From: JBKEAJ01 sp047975005
GTDB taxonomy: Bacteria > Bacteroidota > Bacteroidia > Bacteroidales > Prolixibacteraceae
Direction of reading: 5' to 3'
Assembly (NCBI GenBank): GCA_047975005.1
Contig: JBKECW010000103.1
Span: forward strand, 9,302-73,301
Length of the DNA: 64,000 bases
Under the pieces are notes generated by a model, which worked only from the letters and a program-made list of their open reading frames with translations, was not told where the DNA came from and searched no databases. Of the stretch, positions 9,182 through 17,693 are shown in pieces (position 1 is the first letter of the stretch; each line of letters starts with the position of its first letter). Position numbers and translations under genes: made by a program.

Positions 9182-10618
9182 ATGAGAGAATTGAAGATGT
9201 TTATTGACGGGAAGTTTGTAGAGAATACTTCCGGTAAGTGGATTGATGTATTAAATCCTGCAACAGAGGAAATTATATCACGCATGCCCGATGGGGGAGT
9301 TGACGATGCCAAGAGAGCTATCGATGCAGCAGACAGAGTGCAGGACGAGTGGGCCCGTATTCCTGCGGTGCAGAGGGCTGCCTACCTTATAAAGTTTGCT
9401 GCCGGCATACGCAAAAGAGAAAAAGAGCTGACTGACATTATTGTGCGTGAGGGAGGTAAGACGCAGGGGCTTGCAAACGTAGAGGTGATGTTTACTGCCG
9501 ATTATTTGGAGTATATGGCAGGCTGGGCGCGCCGCTACGAGGGTGAGATTATCCAAAGCGACCGTCCGAATGAGAATATATTTTTATTTAAAAAACCAAT
9601 TGGGGTAACTACGGGTATTCTTCCATGGAATTTCCCATTTTTCTTGATAGCTCGTAAGGCAGCACCGGCACTAGTTACGGGAAATACTATTGTTGTGAAG
9701 CCTAGTCAGATAACTCCCGAGAACGCCTATGTATTTGCACAGATAGTTGAGGAGTCCGGTCTTCCGGCAGGAGTTTTCAATCTTGTTATGGGGCGTGGTT
9801 CTGTCATTGGTCAGGAGTTGGCAGGCAATCCAAAAGTGGGCATGGTAAGTCTAACAGGAAGTGTGGGTGCAGGTGTGCAAACGATGGCTGCCGCAGCTCC
9901 CAATATTACAAAGGTATCGCTTGAGTTGGGCGGAAAAGCACCGGCTATCGTAATGGGCGATGCCGATATAGATTTGGCAGTGAAATGTATTATTGCTTCG
10001 AGGGTAATCAATACGGGTCAGGTCTGCAATTGTGCTGAACGAGTTTATGTGCATAAGAGCGTGAAAGATGAATTTGTCGAGAAACTTCTTGCAGGTATGA
10101 GGGCTGTAAAAACAGGGAATCCGTCGGAAACGGCAGACCTAGATATGGGCCCTTTGGTAGAAGCAAATGCACTAAAATCGGTTAGCGAAAAGGTGGAGAA
10201 TGCTGTCAAGCAGGGCTGTAAACTTGCTTGCGGAGGTAAGCGTATTGGCGATAAGGGTTATTATTTTGAGCCGACAGTATTGCTTGATGCTACTCAGGAA
10301 ATGGATATTATTCAGGATGAGACATTTGGGCCTGTATTACCTATTGTTGAGTTTTCAGATATTGATGATGCTATTAAGTGGGCTAACGACTGCGAATATG
10401 GTCTGACCTCGTCTGTCTATACTCAAAATTTGGATACGGCATTTAAACTTGTCAGGGCATTAAAATTTGGGGAGACTTATATAAACCGTGAGAACTTCGA
10501 GGCTATGCAGGGCTTCCATGCCGGCTATCGCAAGTCGGGCATTGGCGGAGCAGACGGTAAGCACGGTCTTGAAGAATATCTCCAAACGCATGTTGTTTAC
10601 CTCGAAACCAAAGGATAA
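9182..10618 (+). CDS. aldA: Lactaldehyde/glycolaldehyde dehydrogenase (AldA)
   Basis: 478 aa, NAD-dependent aldehyde dehydrogenase. It aligns by eye over its whole length with E. coli AldA, including EGEIIQSDRP, GVTTGILPWNFPFFLIARK, SRVIN(T)GQVCNCAERVYV and ETYINRENFEAMQGFHAG. The catalytic cysteine is Cys282 in GQVCNC and the general-base glutamate is in LELGGKAPAIV. It oxidises L-lactaldehyde, from L-fucose or L-rhamnose breakdown, to L-lactate. It is followed after 8 bp by lutABC, which oxidises lactate to pyruvate, so the operon forms a two-step pathway. The C-terminal motif EAMQGFH is specific to AldA rather than to general ALDHs. Confidence 0.93.
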   Translation: MRELKMFIDGKFVENTSGKWIDVLNPATEEIISRMPDGGVDDAKRAIDAADRVQDEWARIPAVQRAAYLIKFAAGIRKREKELTDIIVREGGKTQGLANVEVMFTADYLEYMAGWARRYEGEIIQSDRPNENIFLFKKPIGVTTGILPWNFPFFLIARKAAPALVTGNTIVVKPSQITPENAYVFAQIVEESGLPAGVFNLVMGRGSVIGQELAGNPKVGMVSLTGSVGAGVQTMAAAAPNITKVSLELGGKAPAIVMGDADIDLAVKCIIASRVINTGQVCNCAERVYVHKSVKDEFVEKLLAGMRAVKTGNPSETADLDMGPLVEANALKSVSEKVENAVKQGCKLACGGKRIGDKGYYFEPTVLLDATQEMDIIQDETFGPVLPIVEFSDIDDAIKWANDCEYGLTSSVYTQNLDTAFKLVRALKFGETYINRENFEAMQGFHAGYRKSGIGGADGKHGLEEYLQTHVVYLETKG

Positions 10619-10626
10619 GATTGACA

Positions 10627-11367
10627 ATGAAGATAGGATTATTTATTCCGTGCTATGTGAATGCCATATATCCCGAAGTGGGAGTAGCTTCTTATAGGTT
10701 GCTACACCACTTGGGGATGGATGTTGACTATCCTTTGGAGCAGACTTGTTGCGGGCAACCGATGGCAAATGCGGGCTTTGAGAGGGAGGCTCTTCCTTTG
10801 GCAAAACGCTTTGAAGCCTTGTTTGAGCAATATGAGTATGTTGTTGCTCCGTCGGCGAGTTGTACGGTATTCGTCAAAAATAATTATCCAAAGATACTGA
10901 GCAGCGAAAATCACCTTTGCCAAACGAGTGGGAAAATCTATGATATATGCGAGTTTCTGCACGACATTTTGAAAGTTGACAAGCTGCCCGGTGTGTTTCC
11001 CCACAAGGTGAGTGTTCACAATAGTTGTCATGGGGTGCGAGAGCTTCATCTTTCATCGGCAAGCGAGTTGATGGAAGCCGACTACTCCAAAATAAGAAAT
11101 TTGCTGTCGAAGGTTGAGGGTGTGGAAGTTGTAGAGCCTGAGAAGGTTGACGAATGTTGTGGTTTTGGCGGTATGTTTTCTGTTGAGGAGTCTGCGGTGT
11201 CTGTGTGTATGGGTCAGGATAAGGTGAAAAATCATATCAACACGGGGGCAGAGTATATAACGGGAGCCGACAGCTCGTGTTTGATGCACATGCAAGGCGT
11301 GGTAAGCCGTGATAAACAGCCTATTAAGTTTATTCATGTAGTACAAATTTTAGCTGCGGGTTTATGA
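10627..11367 (+). CDS. lutA: L-lactate oxidation complex subunit A (cysteine-rich Fe-S oxidoreductase)
   Basis: 246 aa, LutA/YkgE family. It has two CCG-type cysteine-rich motifs (TCCGQPMAN near residue 40 and ECCGFGGMFS near residue 180) that in this family bind a non-cubane iron-sulfur cluster. It starts MKIGLFIPCYVN as usual. A TTG at 10621 in the same frame is less likely as the start. In Bacillus subtilis, LutABC converts L-lactate to pyruvate without a flavin-type LDH. The stop overlaps the lutB start by 4 bp (ATGA), and aldA lies 8 bp upstream. Confidence 0.92.
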   Translation: MKIGLFIPCYVNAIYPEVGVASYRLLHHLGMDVDYPLEQTCCGQPMANAGFEREALPLAKRFEALFEQYEYVVAPSASCTVFVKNNYPKILSSENHLCQTSGKIYDICEFLHDILKVDKLPGVFPHKVSVHNSCHGVRELHLSSASELMEADYSKIRNLLSKVEGVEVVEPEKVDECCGFGGMFSVEESAVSVCMGQDKVKNHINTGAEYITGADSSCLMHMQGVVSRDKQPIKFIHVVQILAAGL

Positions 11368-12743
11368 GTACAAAGCATTCAGAAGCGGCAAGTCGCTTTA
11401 TATCCAATAAGGGCGGTGAAACATGGCACAACGAAACACTTTGGATGGTGCGTGCAAAGAGGGACAACATCGCCAAAGACCTACCCGAGTGGGAAGCCTT
11501 GAGAGATTTGTCTAGTCAAATAAAGATGCATACTATCAGCCATTTAGATACGTATGCCGAACAGTTTGCCCAAAGTGCGGAAGCTAATGGAGTGGTGGTG
11601 CATTGGGCAAAAGATGCCGATGAGCATAACGAGCTAGTTCATAAGATATTAACAGATAGTAATGCCAAGAAGTTGGTAAAAAGTAAGTCGATGCTCACAG
11701 AAGAGTGCCATCTTAACGACTATCTTATTGAGCGAGGCATCGACGTTGTGGAGAGTGATTTGGGTGAGCGCATATTGCAATTGGATAATCAGCCGCCAAG
11801 TCATATTGTGATGCCTGCCATCCACATGACCCGTCAGGAAGTTGGTAAGCTGTTTGAAGCAAAGCTCGGAACGGAAGAGGGCAATAGCGACCCCACCTAT
11901 CTTACCCGAGCAGCTCGTCAACACCTGCGCAATGAATTTATGACCGCCGATGCCGGCATGACGGGTTGCAATTTTGGTATTGCCGAAACGGGCGATGTGG
12001 TAGTCTGCACCAACGAGGGCAATGCCGATATGGGAACATCTCTGCCAAAGGTGCATATTGTGTCGATGGGCTTGGAGAAGATAATACCCAACCATAAAGC
12101 CCTGAGTGTATATTCACGATTGTTGGCACGTTCGGCAACGGGACAGCCCGTAACCACTTATATGTCTCACTTCCGCAAGCCTCGTGAGGGCTGCGAGATG
12201 CACATCATAATTGTCGATAACGGGCGGAGTGATATTTTGGATAATTCGGAGCATATACAGACCTTGAAGTGTATTCGTTGTGGAGCCTGCATGAACACTT
12301 GCCCTGTATATCGCAGGAGTGGTGGATATTCGTACACCTATTTTATTCCGGGTCCTATTGGTATTAACTTGGGAATGTTGAGGAATCCCAAGGAATACTC
12401 AGACAATGTGTCGGCGTGTTCACTGTGCTATTCTTGCAGCAATGTATGTCCTGCAAAGATTGATTTAGCAGATCAGATTTACCGTTGGCGGCAGGGGCTT
12501 GACGATATTGGCAAAGCTGATAATATGAAAAAGCGAATGTCGGGAGGAATGAAGTTTTTGTTCACTCATCCTGCCTTATATAATACGGCTTTGAAGATGA
12601 GTCCCATTGCCAACCGTATGCCACGCTTTATTATGTACAATGGGCTGAACGAGTGGGGTAAGGGTCGTGAGATGCCTAAGTTTGCCAAAGAGTCATTCAC
12701 GTCGATGTGGAAAAAGGGTAAAGTGCAGAAGCCCAAGAAGTAA
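11364..12743 (+). CDS. lutB: L-lactate oxidation complex subunit B (ferredoxin-type Fe-S protein)
   Basis: 459 aa, LutB/YkgF family. The N-terminal two thirds are the LUD domain (KSKSMLTEECHLNDYL, TGCNFGIAETG). A two-cluster ferredoxin-like segment follows, with CIRCGACMNTCP at about residue 302 and CSLCYSCSNVCP at about residue 353, so two [4Fe-4S] clusters are expected. It is translationally coupled to lutA by a 4 bp overlap, and lutC starts 22 bp after its stop. In the pathway it would pass electrons from lactate oxidation to an unidentified acceptor. Confidence 0.92.
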   Translation: MSTKHSEAASRFISNKGGETWHNETLWMVRAKRDNIAKDLPEWEALRDLSSQIKMHTISHLDTYAEQFAQSAEANGVVVHWAKDADEHNELVHKILTDSNAKKLVKSKSMLTEECHLNDYLIERGIDVVESDLGERILQLDNQPPSHIVMPAIHMTRQEVGKLFEAKLGTEEGNSDPTYLTRAARQHLRNEFMTADAGMTGCNFGIAETGDVVVCTNEGNADMGTSLPKVHIVSMGLEKIIPNHKALSVYSRLLARSATGQPVTTYMSHFRKPREGCEMHIIIVDNGRSDILDNSEHIQTLKCIRCGACMNTCPVYRRSGGYSYTYFIPGPIGINLGMLRNPKEYSDNVSACSLCYSCSNVCPAKIDLADQIYRWRQGLDDIGKADNMKKRMSGGMKFLFTHPALYNTALKMSPIANRMPRFIMYNGLNEWGKGREMPKFAKESFTSMWKKGKVQKPKK

Positions 12744-12765
12744 GACGAATAATATATTAAAGACA

Positions 12766-13347
12766 ATGAGTAGAAAAGATGATATATTGAAGAATGTGAA
12801 GCGTCATATTTCGGTGCGCTATGATATGCCTGATATAGAGCGCATTGCAGGGCTTGAGTATGACGACAAACTCGCCAAGTTTATGCAGATGTGCGAAGCG
12901 GTGGGCGGTTCAGCTCGCATTCTCAAGCAGGGCGAAGACTTAAACGAGCTAGTACAGTCCTTATATCCTGAGGCAGAGCAGATAGCGTCAAATCTTCCCG
13001 AAATAGCTATTGCAACTATAAACCCTGATGAAATTGACAATCCGCATGAGTTGAATGGAACAGATTTGGCAATAGTGAAAGGCGAGCTTGGAGTGGCAGA
13101 GAACGCTTGCGTATGGATACCTCAGAATGTCCGTCAAAAAGTTGTCTATTTCATCTCTGAGTATTTAGTGATAGTTTTGGATAAGAGCAAGATTGTCAGT
13201 AATATGCACGAGGCATACGAGCAAATAGAATTCAATGATTATGGTTTTGGGGTCTTTATCTCAGGACCGTCAAAGACTGCCGACATAGAGCAATCTTTGG
13301 TGATAGGGGCGCACGGAGCAAAGGGCTTGACGGTTGTTTTGAGGTAG
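12766..13347 (+). CDS. lutC: L-lactate oxidation complex subunit C (LUD domain protein)
   Basis: 193 aa from the ATG at 12766 (MSRKDDILKNVKRH); a longer in-frame extension overlapping lutB has no family support. It is a single LUD domain with typical sequence in the middle and end (TDLAIVKGELGVAENACVW, FISGPSKTADIEQSLVIGAHG). It is the last gene of the aldA-lutABC operon, and no strong terminator was seen after it. Substrate and cofactor use in LutC proteins is only partly understood; the call rests on family plus operon. Confidence 0.9.
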   Translation: MSRKDDILKNVKRHISVRYDMPDIERIAGLEYDDKLAKFMQMCEAVGGSARILKQGEDLNELVQSLYPEAEQIASNLPEIAIATINPDEIDNPHELNGTDLAIVKGELGVAENACVWIPQNVRQKVVYFISEYLVIVLDKSKIVSNMHEAYEQIEFNDYGFGVFISGPSKTADIEQSLVIGAHGAKGLTVVLR

Positions 13348-13491
13348 GGGGAGGCTTGCTGTTCATGAGGTGAAAACATATTTATAAATGACTTGTTTTG
13401 TTATATGTATTGGTATTTCTAGAACTTTAGTTAACACAAACCTTAAAGGATTGGTTAAGGACAATTACGTTTAAATAAAATAGGGATGCTT

Positions 13492-13522
13492 TTTGTCCAT
13501 GTTTAAAAAGTTTGTATTTTTG
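13492..13522 (+). promoter_or_regulatory. Promoter for tRNA-His
   Basis: A TTTG (13492-13495) and TATTTTTG (13515-13522) with a 19 bp spacer fit the Bacteroidota -33/-7 consensus. It is placed about 90 bp before the tRNA, so the transcript would have a short 5' leader. Confidence 0.7.
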
Positions 13523-13610
13523 TGCCCGAAACTGTATGTTGATAGGACATCTTGTAAGGGTGTATGTTGCTTACAGAATGAGAAGGACTAGATTTTTCTC
13601 ATATTGCATG

Positions 13611-13684
13611 GAGGATGTAGCTCAGTTGGTTAGAGCGCTGGATTGTGGTTCCAGAGGTCGCCGGTTCAACCCCGGTCTTCCTCC
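13611..13684 (+). tRNA. tRNA-His (GTG anticodon)
   Basis: A full cloverleaf can be drawn: acceptor gaggatg/cttcctc, D-stem gctc/gagc with AGTTGGTTA loop, anticodon arm ctgga-TTGTGGT-tccag giving GTG, T-arm with TTCAACC loop, discriminator C73. A G at 13610 supplies the G-1 residue special to tRNA-His. The U6:U67 mispair in the acceptor is also in my recollection of other Bacteroidales tRNA-His genes. CCA is not encoded. Confidence 0.95.
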
Positions 13685-13690
13685 CTAAAA

Positions 13691-13724
13691 CTAAAAAAGG
13701 ATGTCATTTGACATCCTTTTTTAG
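13691..13724. terminator. Bidirectional terminator between tRNA-His and typA
   Basis: A perfect 15 bp inverted repeat (13691-13705 with 13710-13724) has a 4-nt loop; its outer part is A-run/T-run on both strands. It can end tRNA-His transcription rightward and typA transcription leftward. Confidence 0.9.
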
Positions 13725-13761
13725 TTTCTTCTTATGGACAAGCATGTGGTTAATGAACGTC

Positions 13762-15555
13762 CTATTTTCTCTTTCTGTCGCTTTCGTTGAGGAATATTTT
13801 CCTCATGCGTATATTTTTAGGTGTAATTTCTACATATTCGTCGCTTTGTATGTACTCAAGAGTTTCCTCTAGCGAGAATTGTATTTTGGGTGCTATATTA
13901 AGACCATCGTCAGACCCCGACGCTCGCATATTGGTTAATTTTTTACCTTCCAATATATTAACCACCAAGTCGCCCGGGCGAGTGTGTTCACCTATAACTT
14001 GTCCCATGTACACATCTTCACCTGCCTCTACAAAGAACATTCCTCTGTCTTGAAGTCTGTTAAGAGCATAGCCTGTAACTGAACCTGTTGATTTAGATAT
14101 TAGTGAGCCGTTTATTCTTTCAGGGATTTCTCCTTTATGAGGTTGATATTCTTTTAAGCGGTGGGTGATGACAGCTTCGCCCTGCGACACTGTCAATAAA
14201 GTATTGCGCAGTCCTATCATGCCTCGCGATGGGATGTCAAATTCTAAATGTTGAATGTCGCCCTTTGGTTCCATCACAAGCATTTCCCCTTTTCGTCTGG
14301 ATACATGGTCGATTATTCTGCTCGAATGTTCCTCTGGTACATCAACTGCAAGTATTTCAATGGGTTCGCACTTCTTGCCCTCTATTTCTTTGTATATAAC
14401 CTGTGGCTGTCCGACCTGCAATTCATAGCCCTCTCTACGCATAGTCTCTATAAGTATTGCAAGATGCAGTATCCCCCGTCCGTAGACCAAAAATCTGTCT
14501 TCGGAGTCGGTGGTTTCTACCCTTAGAGCAAGGTTCTTTTGAACCTCCTGAAACAATCTGTCTCTAATATGGCGAGAGGTGACGAATTTACCTTCCTTTC
14601 CAAAAAATGGAGAGTTGTTGATGGTGAACAGCATATTCATTGTTGGTTCGTCTATGGCAATACGCGGTAGAGCCTCGGGTGCTTGCAGGTCGGCGATGGT
14701 GTCGCCTATTTCAAACTCAGTAAGACCTGTAACGGCACAAATATCACCAGATCCTACGTGCGAAACTTTGCGTTTTCCGAGTCCTTCAAATACATGAAGC
14801 TCTTTGACAGTCATTTTCTTAACACTGCCGTCTGCAACACAAAGCCCAATCTGTTGGTTTTCTTTTATCTCGCCTCGGTAAACTCGCCCAATAGCAATAC
14901 GCCCTGTATAGGATGAAAAATCAAGAGATGTAATTTGCATCTGTAATGTTCCTTCGTTGACAGGTGCAGGTGGTATCTCCGACACTATGCTGTCGAGCAA
15001 AAAGGAAATGTCTTCGGTGGGTGTTTCCCAGCCTTTTCCCATCCATCCCATTTTGGATGAGCCATACACAGTGTGGAAGTCCAATTGATCCTCGCTTGCA
15101 CCTAAGTTGAACATCAAATCGAACACCGCTTCGTGCACCTCGTCTGGACGACAGTTTTCTTTATCGACTTTGTTGATTACAACAATAGGCTTTAAGCCTG
15201 CTTGGATGGCTTTAGATGTTACAAAACGTGTCTGCGGCATTGGTCCTTCGAAGGCATCAACTAGGAGCAGCACTCCGTCTGCCATTTTCATAACCCGCTC
15301 TACTTCCCCGCCAAAGTCGGCGTGTCCGGGCGTGTCTATGATGTTTATTTTTACACCGTTGTATGTTACTGATACATTCTTGGAGAGTATGGTAATACCG
15401 CGTTCTCTTTCAAGGTCGTTGTTGTCGAGGATAAGATCATCGTACTGTTTATGCTGCTCCAGTGCTTTGCAATAATGTATTATCTTGTCAACAAGAGTAG
15501 TCTTACCATGGTCTACGTGTGCAATAATGGCAATATTTCTGATATTTTGCTTCAT
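13762..15555 (-). CDS. typA: Ribosome-associated translational GTPase TypA/BipA
   Basis: 597 aa from the ATG at 15555 (MKQNIRNIAIIAHVDHGKTTLVD). An in-frame ATG at 15636 would add 27 residues that do not fit the family. The GTPase motifs are complete: P-loop AHVDHGKTT, switch region RERGITI, DTPGHADFGGEVERV and NKVD. Later domains include the BipA-specific C-terminal part (GEIPERINGSLIS, GVGS-like VTGYALNRLQDRG, VVNILEGKKLTNMRASGSD). BipA binds the 70S ribosome near the EF-G site and is linked to cold and stress adaptation and 50S assembly. It is a single gene, convergent with tRNA-His. Confidence 0.96.
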   Translation of the reverse strand: MKQNIRNIAIIAHVDHGKTTLVDKIIHYCKALEQHKQYDDLILDNNDLERERGITILSKNVSVTYNGVKINIIDTPGHADFGGEVERVMKMADGVLLLVDAFEGPMPQTRFVTSKAIQAGLKPIVVINKVDKENCRPDEVHEAVFDLMFNLGASEDQLDFHTVYGSSKMGWMGKGWETPTEDISFLLDSIVSEIPPAPVNEGTLQMQITSLDFSSYTGRIAIGRVYRGEIKENQQIGLCVADGSVKKMTVKELHVFEGLGKRKVSHVGSGDICAVTGLTEFEIGDTIADLQAPEALPRIAIDEPTMNMLFTINNSPFFGKEGKFVTSRHIRDRLFQEVQKNLALRVETTDSEDRFLVYGRGILHLAILIETMRREGYELQVGQPQVIYKEIEGKKCEPIEILAVDVPEEHSSRIIDHVSRRKGEMLVMEPKGDIQHLEFDIPSRGMIGLRNTLLTVSQGEAVITHRLKEYQPHKGEIPERINGSLISKSTGSVTGYALNRLQDRGMFFVEAGEDVYMGQVIGEHTRPGDLVVNILEGKKLTNMRASGSDDGLNIAPKIQFSLEETLEYIQSDEYVEITPKNIRMRKIFLNESDRKRK

Positions 15556-15577
15556 CGTGATTTGAATATTTGAGGCG

Positions 15578-15585
15578 CAAAGGTA
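15578..15585 (-). promoter_or_regulatory. -7 element of the typA promoter
   Basis: On the minus strand this reads TACCTTTG, a perfect TAnnTTTG, 22 bp upstream of the typA ATG at 15555. The short distance supports that ATG over the one at 15636, which would lie upstream of the transcription start. No good -33 TTTG was found. Confidence 0.55.
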
Positions 15586-15861
15586 CGCTAATAAACCGTA
15601 GGTATAACTATTGCAATAATAATTTAGGATTAACATTTCTGATTATATAATTTTACGATGCTGTGATGTTGCGATATATCACCTAAACTTTAAACCGTAA
15701 ATAATTCAATTATGTATTGAAGAAAGACTCGTCGTATTGAGGTGCAAGTCCGGGAAGTGATGACTTGAAATAAAATTCTTAACTTTGAGCCTGAAAGTGA
15801 TTTTTCTCAAATCGGCACTAGTAATAAGAAAGCATTAGGATAATATAAAAATAGGGGGCAG
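15586..15861. other. Intergenic region upstream of the truncated BRO gene
   Basis: About 275 bp without a gene. At 15739-15756 the sequence contains gaggtgcaagtccggg, which resembles the conserved GGTGcAAgTCC core found in some structured RNAs. The rest of a cobalamin riboswitch or a group II intron end was not found. A remnant of whatever element carried the BRO gene is possible. Confidence 0.35.
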
Positions 15862-16239
15862 ATGACTAGAAAAACAGCTATAAAATTATTTCAAGACCAA
15901 AGAGTACGGGTACTTTGGGATAACAGCAATGAAAAATGGTACTTTTCAATTGTTGATGTGATTGGCGTATTGACTGAAAGTATCAATCCCAGAAAATACT
16001 GGAGCGTTCTAAAAACAAGACTGAGGAAGGAAGGACGTGAGTTGACTACAAACTATAGTCAATTGAAAATGCAGTCAACTGACGGCAAATACTACATGAC
16101 CGACGTTGCTGACACGGAGCAGTTTCTGAGGCTTATAAGGTCCGTTCCCTTGCCTAAGGCGGAGCCATTCAACCTGTGGCTCGCTAAAGTTGGAGTTAGA
16201 CAAGTAGACCCTTGGTTCGTTCTAATATCCAATATCTAA
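15862..16239 (+). pseudogene. Truncated BRO-N domain (phage antirepressor-like) protein
   Basis: 125 aa. Residues 1-113 are a BRO-N/antirepressor domain of the type MTRKTAIKLFQDQRVRVLWD...WYFSIVDVIGVLT...LPKAEPFNLWLAKVG. In the full-length family (roughly 270 aa) this is followed by a conserved region (usually beginning RERIDE or similar) and a long C-terminal part. Here the match stops after LAKVG, a short unrelated tail follows and the frame ends. I read this as a 3'-deleted remnant whose end was joined to the thyA upstream region 27 bp before thyA. It may still be translated as a free N-terminal DNA-binding domain. No other phage gene is nearby. Confidence 0.7.
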
Positions 16240-16266
16240 ATACTAAAACCTATAAAATATAAACAG

Positions 16267-17061
16267 ATGAAACAATATAAAGACCTACTGCAACACATCC
16301 TCGACAAAGGAGTTAAGAAAGAAGACCGTACGGGGACAGGAACAATCAGTACTTTCGGCTATCAGATGAGGTTTGACCTACAAGAGGGATTTCCTCTGGT
16401 TACGACCAAGAAACTGCACCTAAAGTCCATTATCCACGAGCTGCTTTGGTTTTTGAATGGTAATACTAATATTAAATATCTGGTTGATAATGGAGTGCGT
16501 ATATGGAACGAGTGGGCGGACGAAAACGGCGACCTCGGTAATATCTACGGATACCAATGGCGGAGCTGGCAAAGCAATGACGGCAAAACAATCGACCAGA
16601 TACAAACGGCTATCGACACAATAAGAAACAATCCAGACTCGCGCCGAAACATTGTGAGCGCATGGAATGTGGGCGACCTCGACAATATGAACCTGCCACC
16701 CTGCCATCTGTTGTTCCAATTCTATGTGGCAGAGGGGAAGCTATCGTGCCAGCTCTACCAGCGTAGTGCCGACTCCTTCCTTGGAGTGCCTTTCAACATT
16801 GCGTCATACGCTCTATTGACGATGATGATGGCACAGGTAACGGGTCTTAAACCAGGCGATTTTGTTCATACTCTCGGCGATGCTCACATCTATACCAATC
16901 ACTTGGAGCAGGTTAATACTCAGTTGTCAAGAGATCCATACTCACTTCCGACTATGAAGATAAACCCTGCGGTGAAGTCTATCTTCGATTTTAAATATGA
17001 GGATTTTGAGTTGCAAAACTACGAAGCACATCCGCATATAAAAGGAATCGTTGCTGTTTGA
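16267..17061 (+). CDS. thyA: Thymidylate synthase
   Basis: 264 aa, exactly the usual ThyA length. It converts dUMP to dTMP with methylenetetrahydrofolate as carbon donor and reductant. Visible motifs are RTGTGTIS (phosphate-binding Arg), NEWADENGDLG with YGYQWR, the catalytic cysteine in LPPCHLLFQFYV, and the nucleotide site YQRSADSFLGVPFNIASYA. It is followed 88 bp downstream by folA, which regenerates tetrahydrofolate from its dihydrofolate product. Confidence 0.97.
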   Translation: MKQYKDLLQHILDKGVKKEDRTGTGTISTFGYQMRFDLQEGFPLVTTKKLHLKSIIHELLWFLNGNTNIKYLVDNGVRIWNEWADENGDLGNIYGYQWRSWQSNDGKTIDQIQTAIDTIRNNPDSRRNIVSAWNVGDLDNMNLPPCHLLFQFYVAEGKLSCQLYQRSADSFLGVPFNIASYALLTMMMAQVTGLKPGDFVHTLGDAHIYTNHLEQVNTQLSRDPYSLPTMKINPAVKSIFDFKYEDFELQNYEAHPHIKGIVAV

Positions 17062-17149
17062 ATTGATTGAGATAATATTATAATCAAAATGTAGTGGCAG
17101 AAAATTGTCTGTTAATCCGAGAATCTGAATATTCAAAAATCTTAAGAAC

Positions 17150-17656
17150 ATGAGCAAACCAGAGATTATTATGATTTGTGCCGTAGATAACAATATGGGC
17201 ATTGGCAAGGACAATGATATGTTGTTCTACATTTCCGAAGATCTGAAACGCTTTAAACAATTGACATCAGGACAGGCTGTCGTTATGGGGCGCAAATGTT
17301 GGGAGTCCTTGCCCAAACGACCGCTTCCAAACAGAGAGAATATTGTAATGACTACAAATACAGATTATAAGTGCGAAGGTGGAATACTTGCAAACTCCGT
17401 TGAGCAAGTCCTTGCAATGACTAAAGACACTGATAAAGTATTTATCATCGGCGGTGCTCAGATTTACAAATTGTTTATGCCATACGCCACGAGTCTGCTA
17501 ATTACGGAGATAGACAATAGTAGCAAGGATGCTGATGTTTTTTTTCCTGATATTGATATGAATGTTTGGAAGATAGCAGACAAAAGCGAGATTAACACAG
17601 ATGCTAATCAGGTGAGATATCGCTATGTAAACTTCAAAAAGAGGGCAGACTCATGA
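17150..17656 (+). CDS. folA: Dihydrofolate reductase
   Basis: 168 aa. NADPH-dependent reduction of dihydrofolate to tetrahydrofolate. It has the DHFR start region IICAVDNNMGIGKDNDMLFY, the conserved acidic residue in EDLKRFKQLT, cofactor motif VVMGRKCWESLP(KRPLP)NR and VFIIGGAQIYKLF. It forms a two-gene unit with thyA. It is convergent with the susD gene, with 37 bp between stops. Confidence 0.96.
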   Translation: MSKPEIIMICAVDNNMGIGKDNDMLFYISEDLKRFKQLTSGQAVVMGRKCWESLPKRPLPNRENIVMTTNTDYKCEGGILANSVEQVLAMTKDTDKVFIIGGAQIYKLFMPYATSLLITEIDNSSKDADVFFPDIDMNVWKIADKSEINTDANQVRYRYVNFKKRADS

Positions 17657-17693
17657 TGAGCCTGCCCTGATAAACAATATATAATATTTTTTT

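Noticed and set aside
13645..13872. Small open frame across tRNA-His and the typA end
   Set aside because: It begins inside the tRNA and crosses the terminator; its protein sequence has no family.
15739..15800. Cobalamin riboswitch suggested by gaggtgcaagtccggg
   Set aside because: Only the GGTGcAAgTCC-like core is present; the B12 box and other conserved blocks are missing, and the downstream genes are not B12-related.
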